Shown here piece by piece: positions 36,496 to 44,560 of a stretch of 64,000 nucleotides of DNA (positions are counted from its first letter, which is position 1; each line of letters begins with the position of its first letter). Source of the DNA: Vibrio artabrorum (lineage in GTDB: Bacteria; Pseudomonadota; Gammaproteobacteria; Enterobacterales; Vibrionaceae); contig NZ_AP025458.1 in the NCBI RefSeq assembly GCF_024347295.1, positions 1,240,001 through 1,304,000 of the forward strand. Reading direction: 5' to 3'. A program made the position numbers and the translations under genes. Below the pieces are notes generated by a model, which worked only from the letters and a program-made list of their open reading frames with translations, did not search any database and had not been told where the DNA came from.

Positions 36496-38424
36496 ATGCC
36501 AATTATTACTCTTCCTGACGGCAGTCAGCGTCAATTTGACAACCCTGTATCAACGCTAGATGTTGCCCTATCAATCGGTCCTGGCCTTGCGAAAGCAACC
36601 ATTGCTGGTCGTGTAGACGGCGAGCGTGTTGATGCTTGTGATCTTATCGAAAACGATGCAAGCCTTGAAATCATCACAGCTAAAGATGAAGTTGATGGCC
36701 TTGAGATCGTGCGTCACTCTTGTGCTCACCTTTTAGGCCACGCGGTTAAGCAGCTTTTTCCAGAAGCGAAAATGGCGATCGGTCCTACTATCGATAACGG
36801 TTTCTACTACGATATCGATCTTGAGCACTCTCTAACGCAAGAAGATCTAGAAAAGATCGAAAAGCGCATGAAAGAGCTAGCGAAGACCAAGTACCAGGTT
36901 GTTAAGAAGAAAGTTAGCTGGCAGGAAGCGCGCGACGCATTCGAAGCTCGCGGCGAGACTTACAAGATTGAAATCTTGGACGAGAACGTTTCTAAAGACG
37001 ATCGTCCAGGCCTGTACCATCACGAAGAATACATCGATATGTGTCGTGGTCCACACGTGCCTAACATGAGCTTCTGTCAGCACTTCACTCTACTTAACGT
37101 AGCGGGTGCATACTGGCGTGGTAACAGTGACAACAAGATGCTTCAACGTATCTACGGCACTGCATTCCACGACAAGAAGGCGCTTAAAGCTCACCTTGTG
37201 CGTCTAGAAGAAGCGGCTAAACGTGACCACCGTAAAATCGGTAAAGCGCTTGACCTATTCCACATGCAGCAAGAAGCACCAGGCATGGTGTTCTGGCACC
37301 ACAACGGTTGGACTATCTTCCGTGAGCTAGAAGTCTTTATTCGTCAAAAACTGACTGAGTACGATTACCAAGAAGTTAAAGGCCCATTAATGATGGACCG
37401 TGTTCTTTGGGAACGCTCTGGTCACTGGGATAAGTACGCTGAAGCGATGTTCACTACTTCTTCAGAGAACCGTGAATACGCTATCAAGCCAATGAACTGT
37501 CCTGGTCACGTTCAAATCTTCAACCAAGGTTTGAAGTCTTACCGTGATCTACCGTTACGTATGGCTGAGTTTGGCTCATGTCACCGTAACGAGCCGTCTG
37601 GCGCACTTCACGGCATTATGCGTGTTCGTGGCTTCACTCAAGATGATGCTCACGTATTCTGTACAGAAGACCAAGTTCAACAAGAAGTAAAAGCTTGTAT
37701 TGAAATGGTTTACGATACTTACAAAACTTTCGGCTTCGATAGCATTGTTGTGAAGCTGTCTACTCGTCCAGAACAGCGTGTGGGTTCAGACGAAATGTGG
37801 GACCGTGCAGAGGCTGATCTTAAGCAAGCGCTAGAGGCAATGGACATTGCATATGAGATTCAAGAAGGCGAGGGTGCGTTCTACGGACCTAAGATTGAAT
37901 TTACTTTGCATGATTGTTTGGACCGCGCTTGGCAATGTGGTACAGTGCAGCTCGATTTTGCATTACCAGAACGTTTAGGTGCGACTTACGTAGGTGAAGA
38001 TAACGAGCGTCACACGCCAGTTATGATCCACCGCGCGATTTTAGGTTCACTGGAGCGCTTCATTGGTATTCTTATTGAAGAATATGCTGGCTTCTTCCCA
38101 ACGTGGTTGGCGCCAGAACAAGCAGTTGTAATGGGTATTACAGACAAACAGTCTGAATATGTACAAGAAATTACGAAAAAACTGCAAAAAAGTGGATTTA
38201 GAGTCAAAGCAGACTTGAGAAATGAGAAGATTGGCTTTAAAATCCGCGAACATACTTTGAAACGTGTACCGTTCATGCTTGTGTGTGGTGACCAAGAAAT
38301 GGAAGCCGGCGAAATTGCAGTACGGACTCGTAAAGGTAAAGACCTTGGCAAATTTAAAGTGGATGACTTTATTTCATACATCCAAGCCGAGGTTTCAAGC
38401 CGTAAGCTCAATCTGGAGGAATAG
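36496..38424 (+). CDS. thrS: Threonyl-tRNA synthetase
   Basis: The 642-residue class IIa synthetase charges tRNA-Thr. Domains in order are TGS (~1-62, [14 protein letters not shown]), the editing domain (~65-225) with [14 protein letters not shown], the catalytic core (~245-535) with [11 protein letters not shown] and FRNEPS-type motif 2 ([13 protein letters not shown]), and the anticodon-binding domain (~540-642). The ATG at 36496 has AAGGA 6-9 nt upstream and gives the E. coli length; in-frame ATG 36457 lies inside the leader hairpin. It is followed by infC two bases later, forming the conserved thrS-infC-rpmI-rplT cluster. Confidence 0.97.
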   Translation: MPIITLPDGSQRQFDNPVSTLDVALSIGPGLAKATIAGRVDGERVDACDLIENDASLEIITAKDEVDGLEIVRHSCAHLLGHAVKQLFPEAKMAIGPTIDNGFYYDIDLEHSLTQEDLEKIEKRMKELAKTKYQVVKKKVSWQEARDAFEARGETYKIEILDENVSKDDRPGLYHHEEYIDMCRGPHVPNMSFCQHFTLLNVAGAYWRGNSDNKMLQRIYGTAFHDKKALKAHLVRLEEAAKRDHRKIGKALDLFHMQQEAPGMVFWHHNGWTIFRELEVFIRQKLTEYDYQEVKGPLMMDRVLWERSGHWDKYAEAMFTTSSENREYAIKPMNCPGHVQIFNQGLKSYRDLPLRMAEFGSCHRNEPSGALHGIMRVRGFTQDDAHVFCTEDQVQQEVKACIEMVYDTYKTFGFDSIVVKLSTRPEQRVGSDEMWDRAEADLKQALEAMDIAYEIQEGEGAFYGPKIEFTLHDCLDRAWQCGTVQLDFALPERLGATYVGEDNERHTPVMIHRAILGSLERFIGILIEEYAGFFPTWLAPEQAVVMGITDKQSEYVQEITKKLQKSGFRVKADLRNEKIGFKIREHTLKRVPFMLVCGDQEMEAGEIAVRTRKGKDLGKFKVDDFISYIQAEVSSRKLNLEE

Positions 38425-38426
38425 CT

Positions 38427-38978
38427 ATTAAAGGCGGAAGACGTGGCCAACAACCGGCCAAACAAAACCAGCACCGTTTAAACGGTGACATTCGTGGCGT
38501 TCGTGAAGTGCGTCTAACTGGCGCTGACGGCGAAGCTGTTGGTGTGGTTTCAATCGCTGAAGCGATGGAAGCAGCAAATGAAGCTGGTATGGATCTTGTA
38601 GAGATCAGCCCTAACGCCGAGCCGCCAGTTTGTCGTGTGATGGACTACGGTAAGTTCCTCTTCGAGAAGAGCAAAGCTGCGAAAGAGCAGAAGAAGAAGC
38701 AAAAGCAGGTTCAGATCAAGGAAATTAAATTCCGACCTGGAACTGATATTGGAGACTATCAGGTAAAACTACGCAACCTGACTGGTTTCCTAGAAGACGG
38801 CAACAAAGTGAAGGTAACAATTCGCTTCCGTGGCCGCGAAATGGCTCACCAAGAAATCGGTGTTGACGTTCTTAATCGTTTGAAAGCGGATACTGAAGAA
38901 TTTGCAGTAGTCGAATCTTTCCCAACGAGAATTGAAGGTCGCCAGATGATCATGGTGTTGGCCCCTAAAAAGAAGTAA
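38427..38978 (+). CDS. infC: Translation initiation factor IF-3, AUU start
   Basis: The 183-residue factor binds the 30S subunit, rejects poor start codons and prevents early subunit joining. The real start is ATT at 38427, 2 nt after the thrS stop, with GGAGG 9 nt upstream. The resulting N-terminus [20 protein letters not shown] matches the E. coli form KGGKR..., and no ATG or GTG lies in frame until well inside the conserved N-domain. The linker is Lys/Gln-rich ([19 protein letters not shown]). An AUU start allows IF-3 to repress its own synthesis. Confidence 0.95.
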   Translation: MKGGRRGQQPAKQNQHRLNGDIRGVREVRLTGADGEAVGVVSIAEAMEAANEAGMDLVEISPNAEPPVCRVMDYGKFLFEKSKAAKEQKKKQKQVQIKEIKFRPGTDIGDYQVKLRNLTGFLEDGNKVKVTIRFRGREMAHQEIGVDVLNRLKADTEEFAVVESFPTRIEGRQMIMVLAPKKK

Positions 38979-38999
38979 TTAACGGCTTTACAAGTAATT

Positions 39000-39030
39000 A
39001 AACCCTGCAGCCTCAGGTTGCGGGGTTTTA
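39000..39030 (+). terminator. Terminator-like hairpin between infC and rpmI
   Basis: Stem AAACCCTGCA / TGCGGGGTTT (10 pairs, one G-T), loop of 9 nt, then TTTA. It lies inside the cluster, 53 bp before rpmI, so it would cut or thin transcription into the ribosomal protein genes or act in L20 control. Confidence 0.7.
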
Positions 39031-39082
39031 TTCGCCCTAATTACTATGTTATTAACAACTCAACAATGCGGAGTTATTCATC

Positions 39083-39277
39083 ATGCCTAAGATGAAAACC
39101 AACAAAGGTGCTGCTAAGCGTTTCCAGAAAACTGCTGGTGGTATTAAGTTTAAGCACGCTGGTAAACGTCACATCCTGACTAAGCGTACTACTAAGAACA
39201 AGCGTCAGCTTCGTCCGAACTCGATCCTTCCTAAATGTGAAGTTGCTCAAGTTCTACGTATGATGCCATACGCTTAA
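39083..39277 (+). CDS. rpmI: Ribosomal protein bL35
   Basis: The 64-residue basic protein of the large subunit starts [18 protein letters not shown] and has the family motif [17 protein letters not shown]. Third gene of the thrS-infC-rpmI-rplT cluster. CGGAG precedes the ATG. In E. coli the L20 protein represses rpmI translation through an RNA structure upstream; whether the same pseudoknot exists here cannot be judged by eye. Confidence 0.96.
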   Translation: MPKMKTNKGAAKRFQKTAGGIKFKHAGKRHILTKRTTKNKRQLRPNSILPKCEVAQVLRMMPYA

Positions 39278-39319
39278 TTCTTTTTAGTTTATAAATTCGT
39301 TTAGTTTAGGAGAAGCATA

Positions 39320-39673
39320 ATGCCTCGCGTAAAACGTGGTGTACAAGCTCGTGCACGTCATAAGAAAGTTCTAAAACAAGCTAAAGGTTACTACGGAGCA
39401 CGTTCACGTGTTTACCGCGTAGCTTTCCAAGCAGTTACCAAAGCTGGTCAATACGCTTACCGTGACCGTCGCAACAAGAAACGTCAATTCCGTCAACTTT
39501 GGATTGCACGTATCAACGCGGCATCTCGTCAAAATGGTCTATCTTACAGCCGTTTCATCAATGGCCTTAAGAAAGCATCTATCGAGATCGACCGTAAGAT
39601 TCTTGCTGACATCGCAGTATTCGACAAAGCAGCATTTGCTGTTCTAGTTGAAAAAGCGAAAGCATCTCTATAA
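39320..39673 (+). CDS. rplT: Ribosomal protein bL20
   Basis: The 117-residue rRNA-binding protein is needed for early 50S assembly. Typical text: [37 protein letters not shown] and [25 protein letters not shown] lies 7 nt upstream of the ATG. It is 42 bp downstream of rpmI and followed by a UUCG-loop terminator, so it ends the transcript. Also the autoregulator of the cluster in relatives. Confidence 0.97.
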   Translation: MPRVKRGVQARARHKKVLKQAKGYYGARSRVYRVAFQAVTKAGQYAYRDRRNKKRQFRQLWIARINAASRQNGLSYSRFINGLKKASIEIDRKILADIAVFDKAAFAVLVEKAKASL

Positions 39674-39700
39674 TTTAGAGTTAGCTTAAAGGTTTAAGAA

Positions 39701-39727
39701 AAGGAGAACTTCGGTTCTCCTTTTTTA
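39701..39727 (+). terminator. Terminator of the thrS-rplT cluster
   Basis: AAGGAGAAC / GTTCTCCTT with a stable TTCG tetraloop, then TTTTTA. Confidence 0.9.
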
Positions 39728-39883
39728 TTGCCTGCAGTTTGGCTTTTAAAGATTCCCAACTCCTTCCTTCGTCAGTCTTGGGTATGACGTTATCAATTTC
39801 CGTATCTAATTTTTATTCGCTTGAACAAGCATTCTGGTATATAAACATCTACCTAACCTTTTAATGTTAAGCGACCGAGATAA

Positions 39884-40198
39884 ATGACCGCACCGACGAC
39901 TATGACGTTCTTCGAACGTTTTGAAACTGACATCCTTTCTGGCAAGAAGACGATTACTATTCGCGATGAATCTGAGCGTGACTACCAGCCAGGCAGTGTT
40001 GTGGAAGTATCAACGCTAGAGCAAGGACGTGTGTTCTGTCATCTTAAGATCATCAGCGTTGAGCCAATTTTGTTTGATGACTTAGGTGAGTTCCATGCTC
40101 AGCAAGAGAACATGACGCTGCAAGTACTGAAAGACGTGATTCAAGATATCTATCCGGGTATCTCTCAACTGTACGTAGTTTCTTACGAGCTTGTTTAA
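39884..40198 (+). CDS. yqfB: N4-acetylcytidine aminohydrolase (ASCH domain), YqfB
   Basis: The 104-residue ASCH-domain protein closely follows E. coli YqfB: TFFERFETDILSGKKTITIRDESE, then HAQQENMTLQVLKDVIQDIYPG. YqfB hydrolyses N4-acetylcytidine, a breakdown product of modified RNA, to cytidine and acetate, using a Lys-Thr-Glu set; the Lys and Thr in GKKTITIRDE are visible. GAGA lies a few bases before the ATG. It stands just upstream of an unknown gene on the same strand. Confidence 0.9.
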   Translation: MTAPTTMTFFERFETDILSGKKTITIRDESERDYQPGSVVEVSTLEQGRVFCHLKIISVEPILFDDLGEFHAQQENMTLQVLKDVIQDIYPGISQLYVVSYELV

Positions 40199-40261
40199 GA
40201 AGCGTGATTGAGCATCCAGTGTACAAGTGAGTCTGGGTTGCGATTAGAGAGGGAGTTGTTG

Positions 40262-40711
40262 ATGAATGAATTACAGGCTGGCTGTGTTCTACCGATAATG
40301 CTTCAGCTTTATTGTCGCGAGCAGACGGATCAGCCGTTAATCACTCGAAAGGATCTCGACAGTGCTCTTTATGAGAGTGAAGGCTTTTTAGCGTGGCGCG
40401 AAACAAAGCGTGACTTCACTGTCAGTGATATCGAGAACCGAGTGTGGGTGAAGAGTTGCCCCGGCGGTTACATTACTGAAGTACACTTCTATGCTGACGG
40501 TTCTTTGATTGAATATCGTTTGTTCGATCGATTTGAAACGACAGGGCAGTGGCAGTTAAAAGATGGCTTGTTACACGTCGAGATTTTAAAGGGTGAGAAC
40601 CGCTACCAGTTTGCTGTTGTGGCTCGTGCTGACCTTAATATTCACTCTGCGGTGGAATATAAAAATGGTGAGCTGCATTCGTATTTGAAATTGGTGCAGG
40701 CTGAGCGTTAA
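40262..40711 (+). CDS. Unknown 149-residue protein downstream of yqfB
   Basis: The start at 40262 (MNELQAGCVLPIMLQLY) has AGGGAG 6 nt upstream; an in-frame ATG at 40208 lacks one. The protein is soluble, with a beta-rich C-terminal half (WVKSCPGGYITEVHFYADGSLIEYRLFDRFETTGQW) suggestive of a small barrel or lipocalin-like fold. I do not recognise the family. It lies 63 bp after yqfB and may share its transcript; a long terminator follows. Confidence 0.68.
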   Translation: MNELQAGCVLPIMLQLYCREQTDQPLITRKDLDSALYESEGFLAWRETKRDFTVSDIENRVWVKSCPGGYITEVHFYADGSLIEYRLFDRFETTGQWQLKDGLLHVEILKGENRYQFAVVARADLNIHSAVEYKNGELHSYLKLVQAER

Positions 40712-40760
40712 TCCTTTTTAGCCGACCTTGCTTGCCCATGAAAATAAGTGATGTTCCAAT

Positions 40761-40800
40761 AACAACAAAGCCAACAGTGATGTTGGCTTTGTTGTTTTCA
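40761..40800. terminator. Strong bidirectional terminator
   Basis: Perfect 16-bp arms AACAACAAAGCCAACA / TGTTGGCTTTGTTGTT with a GTGA loop and T-rich tail, between convergent genes. Confidence 0.85.
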
Positions 40801-40828
40801 ATTCGACCGAGTACTTCTAATCAACGCG

Positions 40829-40876
40829 CTATTAAGCTATTAAGCTATTAAGCCATTAAGCCATTAAGCCATTAAG
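40829..40876. repeat. 8-bp tandem repeat overlapping the stop of the LRR kinase gene
   Basis: Six contiguous copies: three CTATTAAG then three CCATTAAG. The last copy includes the stop codon of the LRR kinase gene (minus strand). Confidence 0.9.
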
Positions 40877-42110
40877 CTTCTAAGTTCGCTAGTTGACTAT
40901 AAAGCTCGCTGTCTTGATCTTGCTTTGCACAAACCGTTAGTAGGTCTTCAATAAAGTACTTTAATGCGCGAGCTTCGATACGACGAATACCTTGTTGCTG
41001 TTCTTCAGTTAGGTAGCCGTAGATAGTCGCAGCGCCAAAGTCACCAAAGATCATTTGACCTTGCTCGTTCACTAAAGTGTTGTGAGCGTATAGATCACCA
41101 TGACAGACTTTGTTGGCATGCAAGTGTTCAAACACATCAATCATCTGTTCGGTAATGCTATTGATCTGAGTAATTGAAAGCTCAAAGCCTTCGTTGAAGG
41201 TATCGCGAGTGCAGCTTTCTAGAGTAGGGGGCAAACCTAGGTTGTAATAGTTGCTCGGGATAAGCTCCATCACCAATGCTAGGTAGTCTGACTCGTCGAC
41301 TTGAGCGATAGACTTCACTAGGTTGCTATGATGACCAGCCTGCAAACACGCTTCGAGCTCATCGTGTGGGTAGCCGTCGCTTGTTACTTCACCTTTAAAT
41401 ACTTTTACAGCGACTTCCTGTGGGAAATCAAAATCACCGTTCAACCAGCTAGCATGTGAAATTACCCCAGACGCGCCTTGGCCCAGCACTTGATTGAGTG
41501 AGTAGCATTGTGAGCTTACGGCAGGCACGCAATCTAAGCTGCTTGGGTGTTTGCAAAACGGGTTACCCGCAAACGCTAACCAAGCCAGTTTTGGTAGCTT
41601 GATAAGGAACTCTGGGAATTCAGTCAGTTGGTTTGCAGACAGACGAACCAGCTCAAGGTTGGATAGGTTTTCCATGCTTTCTGGCAAAACGCGAATCTTG
41701 TTGCCTGCTAATGCCAGTTTCTGTAGTCGTGGTCTTTCACCTAGTGAGCTAGGCAGAATCTCAATCTCATTGTCGGTCAGAATTAACCAACGTAATTGAG
41801 TCGGCAGAGACTGCTCGCTAACGGTTTTGATTCGATTGGTTTTGAAGCCAACCATTTCAAGCTTAGGAAGTGACCCCAGAACATCAGGCAGGTGCGTAAA
41901 CAGATTATTTGACGCGAAGATAATACGCAGGTTTGTCAACTGTGATAACTCTTCCGGTAAATCTGACAGTTGATTGCCTGAAAGGTCTAGAATTTCAAGA
42001 GAATCGGCAAGTTCCAAGATCTCCAAAGGAAACCCGGTGAGACCTTCTGACAGTTTTAAGCGCTTAATCCCTTTGAGTTGCCCTGATTTTAGTTGTTCTA
42101 GAGTATGCAA
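40872..42110 (-). CDS. Leucine-rich-repeat protein kinase
   Basis: The 412-residue cytoplasmic protein has six or seven leucine-rich repeats (~20-200; e.g. LEILDLSGNQLSDLPEEL, LQKLALAGNKIRVLPESM). A protein-kinase-like domain follows from ~205: glycine loop GQGASG, lysine in VAVKVFK, catalytic loop HGDLYAHNTL (HGD in place of HRD) and metal motif GDFG. Key residues are present, so activity is possible, although the C-lobe after DFG is short (~50 residues) and truncated relative to eukaryotic kinases. The start is TTG at 42110, with AAGG 7 nt upstream. The stop lies in an octamer repeat. Substrate unknown. Confidence 0.85.
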   Translation of the reverse strand: MHTLEQLKSGQLKGIKRLKLSEGLTGFPLEILELADSLEILDLSGNQLSDLPEELSQLTNLRIIFASNNLFTHLPDVLGSLPKLEMVGFKTNRIKTVSEQSLPTQLRWLILTDNEIEILPSSLGERPRLQKLALAGNKIRVLPESMENLSNLELVRLSANQLTEFPEFLIKLPKLAWLAFAGNPFCKHPSSLDCVPAVSSQCYSLNQVLGQGASGVISHASWLNGDFDFPQEVAVKVFKGEVTSDGYPHDELEACLQAGHHSNLVKSIAQVDESDYLALVMELIPSNYYNLGLPPTLESCTRDTFNEGFELSITQINSITEQMIDVFEHLHANKVCHGDLYAHNTLVNEQGQMIFGDFGAATIYGYLTEEQQQGIRRIEARALKYFIEDLLTVCAKQDQDSELYSQLANLEA

Positions 42111-42208
42111 ACCTTAGCCTTATCAATAGATGTTCGAGGCGCGTAGTTTACTTGTCTCAATCGAGAAAGGCGAGCTTCCGTCTTGATGTTCAAGGTTCGT
42201 TGGGGAAC

Positions 42209-42787
42209 TTATGACTTCAGACTCCCGATGGCTCGCCAACACATATCAAAGCTATCGTTGATGCACTTCGATGTTTGCTCTGGCGAAGACTCACTTTGTT
42301 CAATCAGCCAGTTGGCACAAATCAAAAAGTGACTATGGATAAAGTGCCTCACAAGGTTAATGTCTAACACCATTAATTCACCATCTTCTTGCCCTAGCAA
42401 AATGATCTCGTCTAGCGATGCGAACATCTGTGAAACAATCACTTCTCGAGTTTGAGTCGTTGGGTCGAAATGAACATTGGTGAAGAACTTCATCGCAACC
42501 GGATTTGCTAATGCCCACTCAATCCCTGTGAACCACATGCACTTAAAGGCTTGGTAGCGATCTTCTACTGCCACATCAGTGTGCAGTTGAAGGGTCGAGA
42601 ATAGCTCTAGCTTCAGCTCGCGAAACAGTTCATCAATCAATAGAGATTTGTTTTCGAAGTGGTGGAACAACGTCGCTTTTGCCACGCCGGCTGTTTTCGC
42701 TATTTGTCCGGTAGATGTGCCCTCTAGCCCTTGTTGAGAGAAAAGCAGGAGTGCAGCATCTAGGATTTTTTGTCTTTTGGTGATCAT
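42209..42787 (-). CDS. TetR/AcrR-family repressor
   Basis: The 192-residue regulator has an N-terminal helix-turn-helix: ILDAALLLFSQQGLEGTSTGQIAKTAGVAKATLFHHFENKSLL. The C-terminal all-helical part would bind a ligand. Its start overlaps the stop of the aldehyde dehydrogenase gene by 4 nt (ATGA), so the pair is co-transcribed. A TetR-type palindrome lies upstream of the dehydrogenase, fitting autorepression of the operon. Ligand unknown, likely an aldehyde or related hydrophobic compound. Confidence 0.9.
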   Translation of the reverse strand: MITKRQKILDAALLLFSQQGLEGTSTGQIAKTAGVAKATLFHHFENKSLLIDELFRELKLELFSTLQLHTDVAVEDRYQAFKCMWFTGIEWALANPVAMKFFTNVHFDPTTQTREVIVSQMFASLDEIILLGQEDGELMVLDINLVRHFIHSHFLICANWLIEQSESSPEQTSKCINDSFDMCWRAIGSLKS

Positions 42788-44220
42788 CTATTGAGTACTT
42801 TGAACATCAGTTTCTTGATTGGGTTGTGGTATGGAGGATGCATTAATTTGGTGAAGTTGATTTTTCCTCTACTTAGCACAGTTTTAGCATGACTAAAGGT
42901 CTTGAAGCCTTCAATGCCGTGATAATGTCCCATGCCTGAAGGGCCAATGCCACCGAACGGCGCGTCTTCTGCTGCCACATGTACCAAAGAGTCGTTAATA
43001 CATACACCGCCAGAGTGGGTGTTTGATAAAAACGTGTCTTGGGTTTCTTTATTATGGCTCATTAAGTACAGAGCGAGTGGGCGTTCTCTTTCTGTGATGT
43101 AGTTTATCGCTTCTTCAATAGAATCATAAGGCACGATAGGCAGAACAGGACCAAACAGCTCTTCTTGCATCGCAACCATGTCATCGCTCACTTTGGTGAG
43201 AAGGTGTGGTGTCATTCTGTGGTTTAGATCGTCTTGCGCTTGTTCGGTGACGGTGTGAATCATCGCCCCTTTCGCTTGTGCGTCTTCGATGACACCCTTC
43301 AAGCGATTGTATTGGCGCATGTTGACCACAGAGGTTAAGTCTTTGCTCTCAATCCCCGCTTTATAAAGTTTCTTGAAATAACGCTTGTAGGCTGTGATGA
43401 ACTCGTCCGTTTTTTCTCGCGGCAATAAGATGTAATCAGGCGCTACACAAATTTGGCCAGCGTTTAAGCTTTTTGCAAACAGGATGCGTTCAACGGCGTC
43501 AGCCACATCAAAATCGGGGGCAATAATGGTTGGCGATTTACCGCCCAATTCCAAGGTAACTGGCGTTAAGTTGTTAGCCGCAGCTCTCATGACGTGTTTA
43601 CCTACCGCGCTTGAGCCTGTGAATAGGATATGGTCAAACGGCAGCTGGCTAAATTGAGCGGAAACGTCAGCTTCGCCTTCGATAATTGCAACCTGATCTT
43701 CACTAAAGCCTTCAGCCAACATCGCTTTTAAAACACGGTTGGTCGCCGGAGTAAATTCTGACATCTTGAGCATCGCAGTGTTGCCTGCAGCTAGCGCAGT
43801 AATAAGAGGACCTAAAGAGAGCATGATTGGGAAGTTCCAAGGAACAATGATACCGACAACGCCTAAAGGCTGATAATGCACCGTGATCTTAGCTGGTGTC
43901 AGCATCAAACCAGCTTTGCGGCGTGATGGCTTCAACCACTTCTTTAAGTTCTTACCACTGTAATTGATTTGATGAAGAGAAGGGGTGATATCAGCAATCA
44001 AGCTGTCGTATTTTGCTCGATGACCATAATCCTTAGATACCGCCTCAATCAATTGACCTTGATAGCGCATTAACAACGCTTTGAGTAGCGAGAGGTCTTT
44101 TCTTCTCTTCTCAAGTGTGGGGTTAGCATGATTTCGGTAGTAGTCTTTTTGTCGGTTGAACATTTGAGCCATGTCATTGGTGCTCGATGTGTTGGGTTCA
44201 AGGTTTAGATTATGGTCCAT
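42784..44220 (-). CDS. Aldehyde dehydrogenase (coniferyl-aldehyde-dehydrogenase-like)
   Basis: The 478-residue NAD(P)+-dependent enzyme of the ALDH superfamily. Visible are the catalytic Glu in LELGGKSP, Cys in NAGQICVAPDY, the Rossmann FTGSSAVGKHVM, and a C-terminal hydrophobic tail. The GQICVAPDY context and length fit the coniferyl/long-chain aldehyde class found beside TetR regulators in many proteobacteria. Substrate cannot be fixed from sequence. It is the first gene of the operon with tetR. Confidence 0.9.
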   Translation of the reverse strand: MDHNLNLEPNTSSTNDMAQMFNRQKDYYRNHANPTLEKRRKDLSLLKALLMRYQGQLIEAVSKDYGHRAKYDSLIADITPSLHQINYSGKNLKKWLKPSRRKAGLMLTPAKITVHYQPLGVVGIIVPWNFPIMLSLGPLITALAAGNTAMLKMSEFTPATNRVLKAMLAEGFSEDQVAIIEGEADVSAQFSQLPFDHILFTGSSAVGKHVMRAAANNLTPVTLELGGKSPTIIAPDFDVADAVERILFAKSLNAGQICVAPDYILLPREKTDEFITAYKRYFKKLYKAGIESKDLTSVVNMRQYNRLKGVIEDAQAKGAMIHTVTEQAQDDLNHRMTPHLLTKVSDDMVAMQEELFGPVLPIVPYDSIEEAINYITERERPLALYLMSHNKETQDTFLSNTHSGGVCINDSLVHVAAEDAPFGGIGPSGMGHYHGIEGFKTFSHAKTVLSRGKINFTKLMHPPYHNPIKKLMFKVLNR

Positions 44221-44240
44221 AGTATCCCCTAAATTCGAAA

Positions 44241-44262
44241 ACTGACCGACTGGTTGGTCAGT
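44241..44262. promoter_or_regulatory. Operator-like palindrome upstream of the ALDH-tetR operon
   Basis: Arms ACTGACC / GGTCAGT around an 8-bp centre, 21 bp before the dehydrogenase start. It has the shape of TetR-family operators (TGACCGAC...TTGGTCA). Confidence 0.75.
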
Positions 44263-44300
44263 TGAAGTTACAAGTAGACGCGAGGGATTGCAAGGTTAAT

Positions 44301-44349
44301 AGTCAAAAAAGAAGCGCCACTTAATACGCGTTAGTCTTCTTTTTAGACT
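44301..44349. repeat. Long inverted repeat upstream of speA
   Basis: 14-bp arms AGTCAAAAAAGAAG / CTTCTTTTTAGACT (one mismatch) around a 21-nt spacer. No gene ends here, so a terminator role is unexpected; a regulatory hairpin or divergent-promoter element is possible. Confidence 0.65.
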
Positions 44350-44560
44350 AAAATCTTCCAATAGCTTACTTGAGACTTTAACTCCGATTGTCGACAAGTA
44401 AGTGTAATCGTAACCATTAATATCAATGGTTGGACTCGTTCTTCATAATATCGGTTAATGCAGCTAACAAATCGTTTTTAAACGCTTTTTGTTGGGTTAT
44501 ACCTCGCTATTCCTAAGAGGTATCTTCTGTCGATGGCCCTATAGTGTGAGGTCTCTAGAA
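44350..44560. other. speA promoter/leader region
   Basis: About 210 bp with likely speA promoter and leader. No additional gene is recognised. Together with the ALDH side, the divergent region is ~340 bp. Confidence 0.35.
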
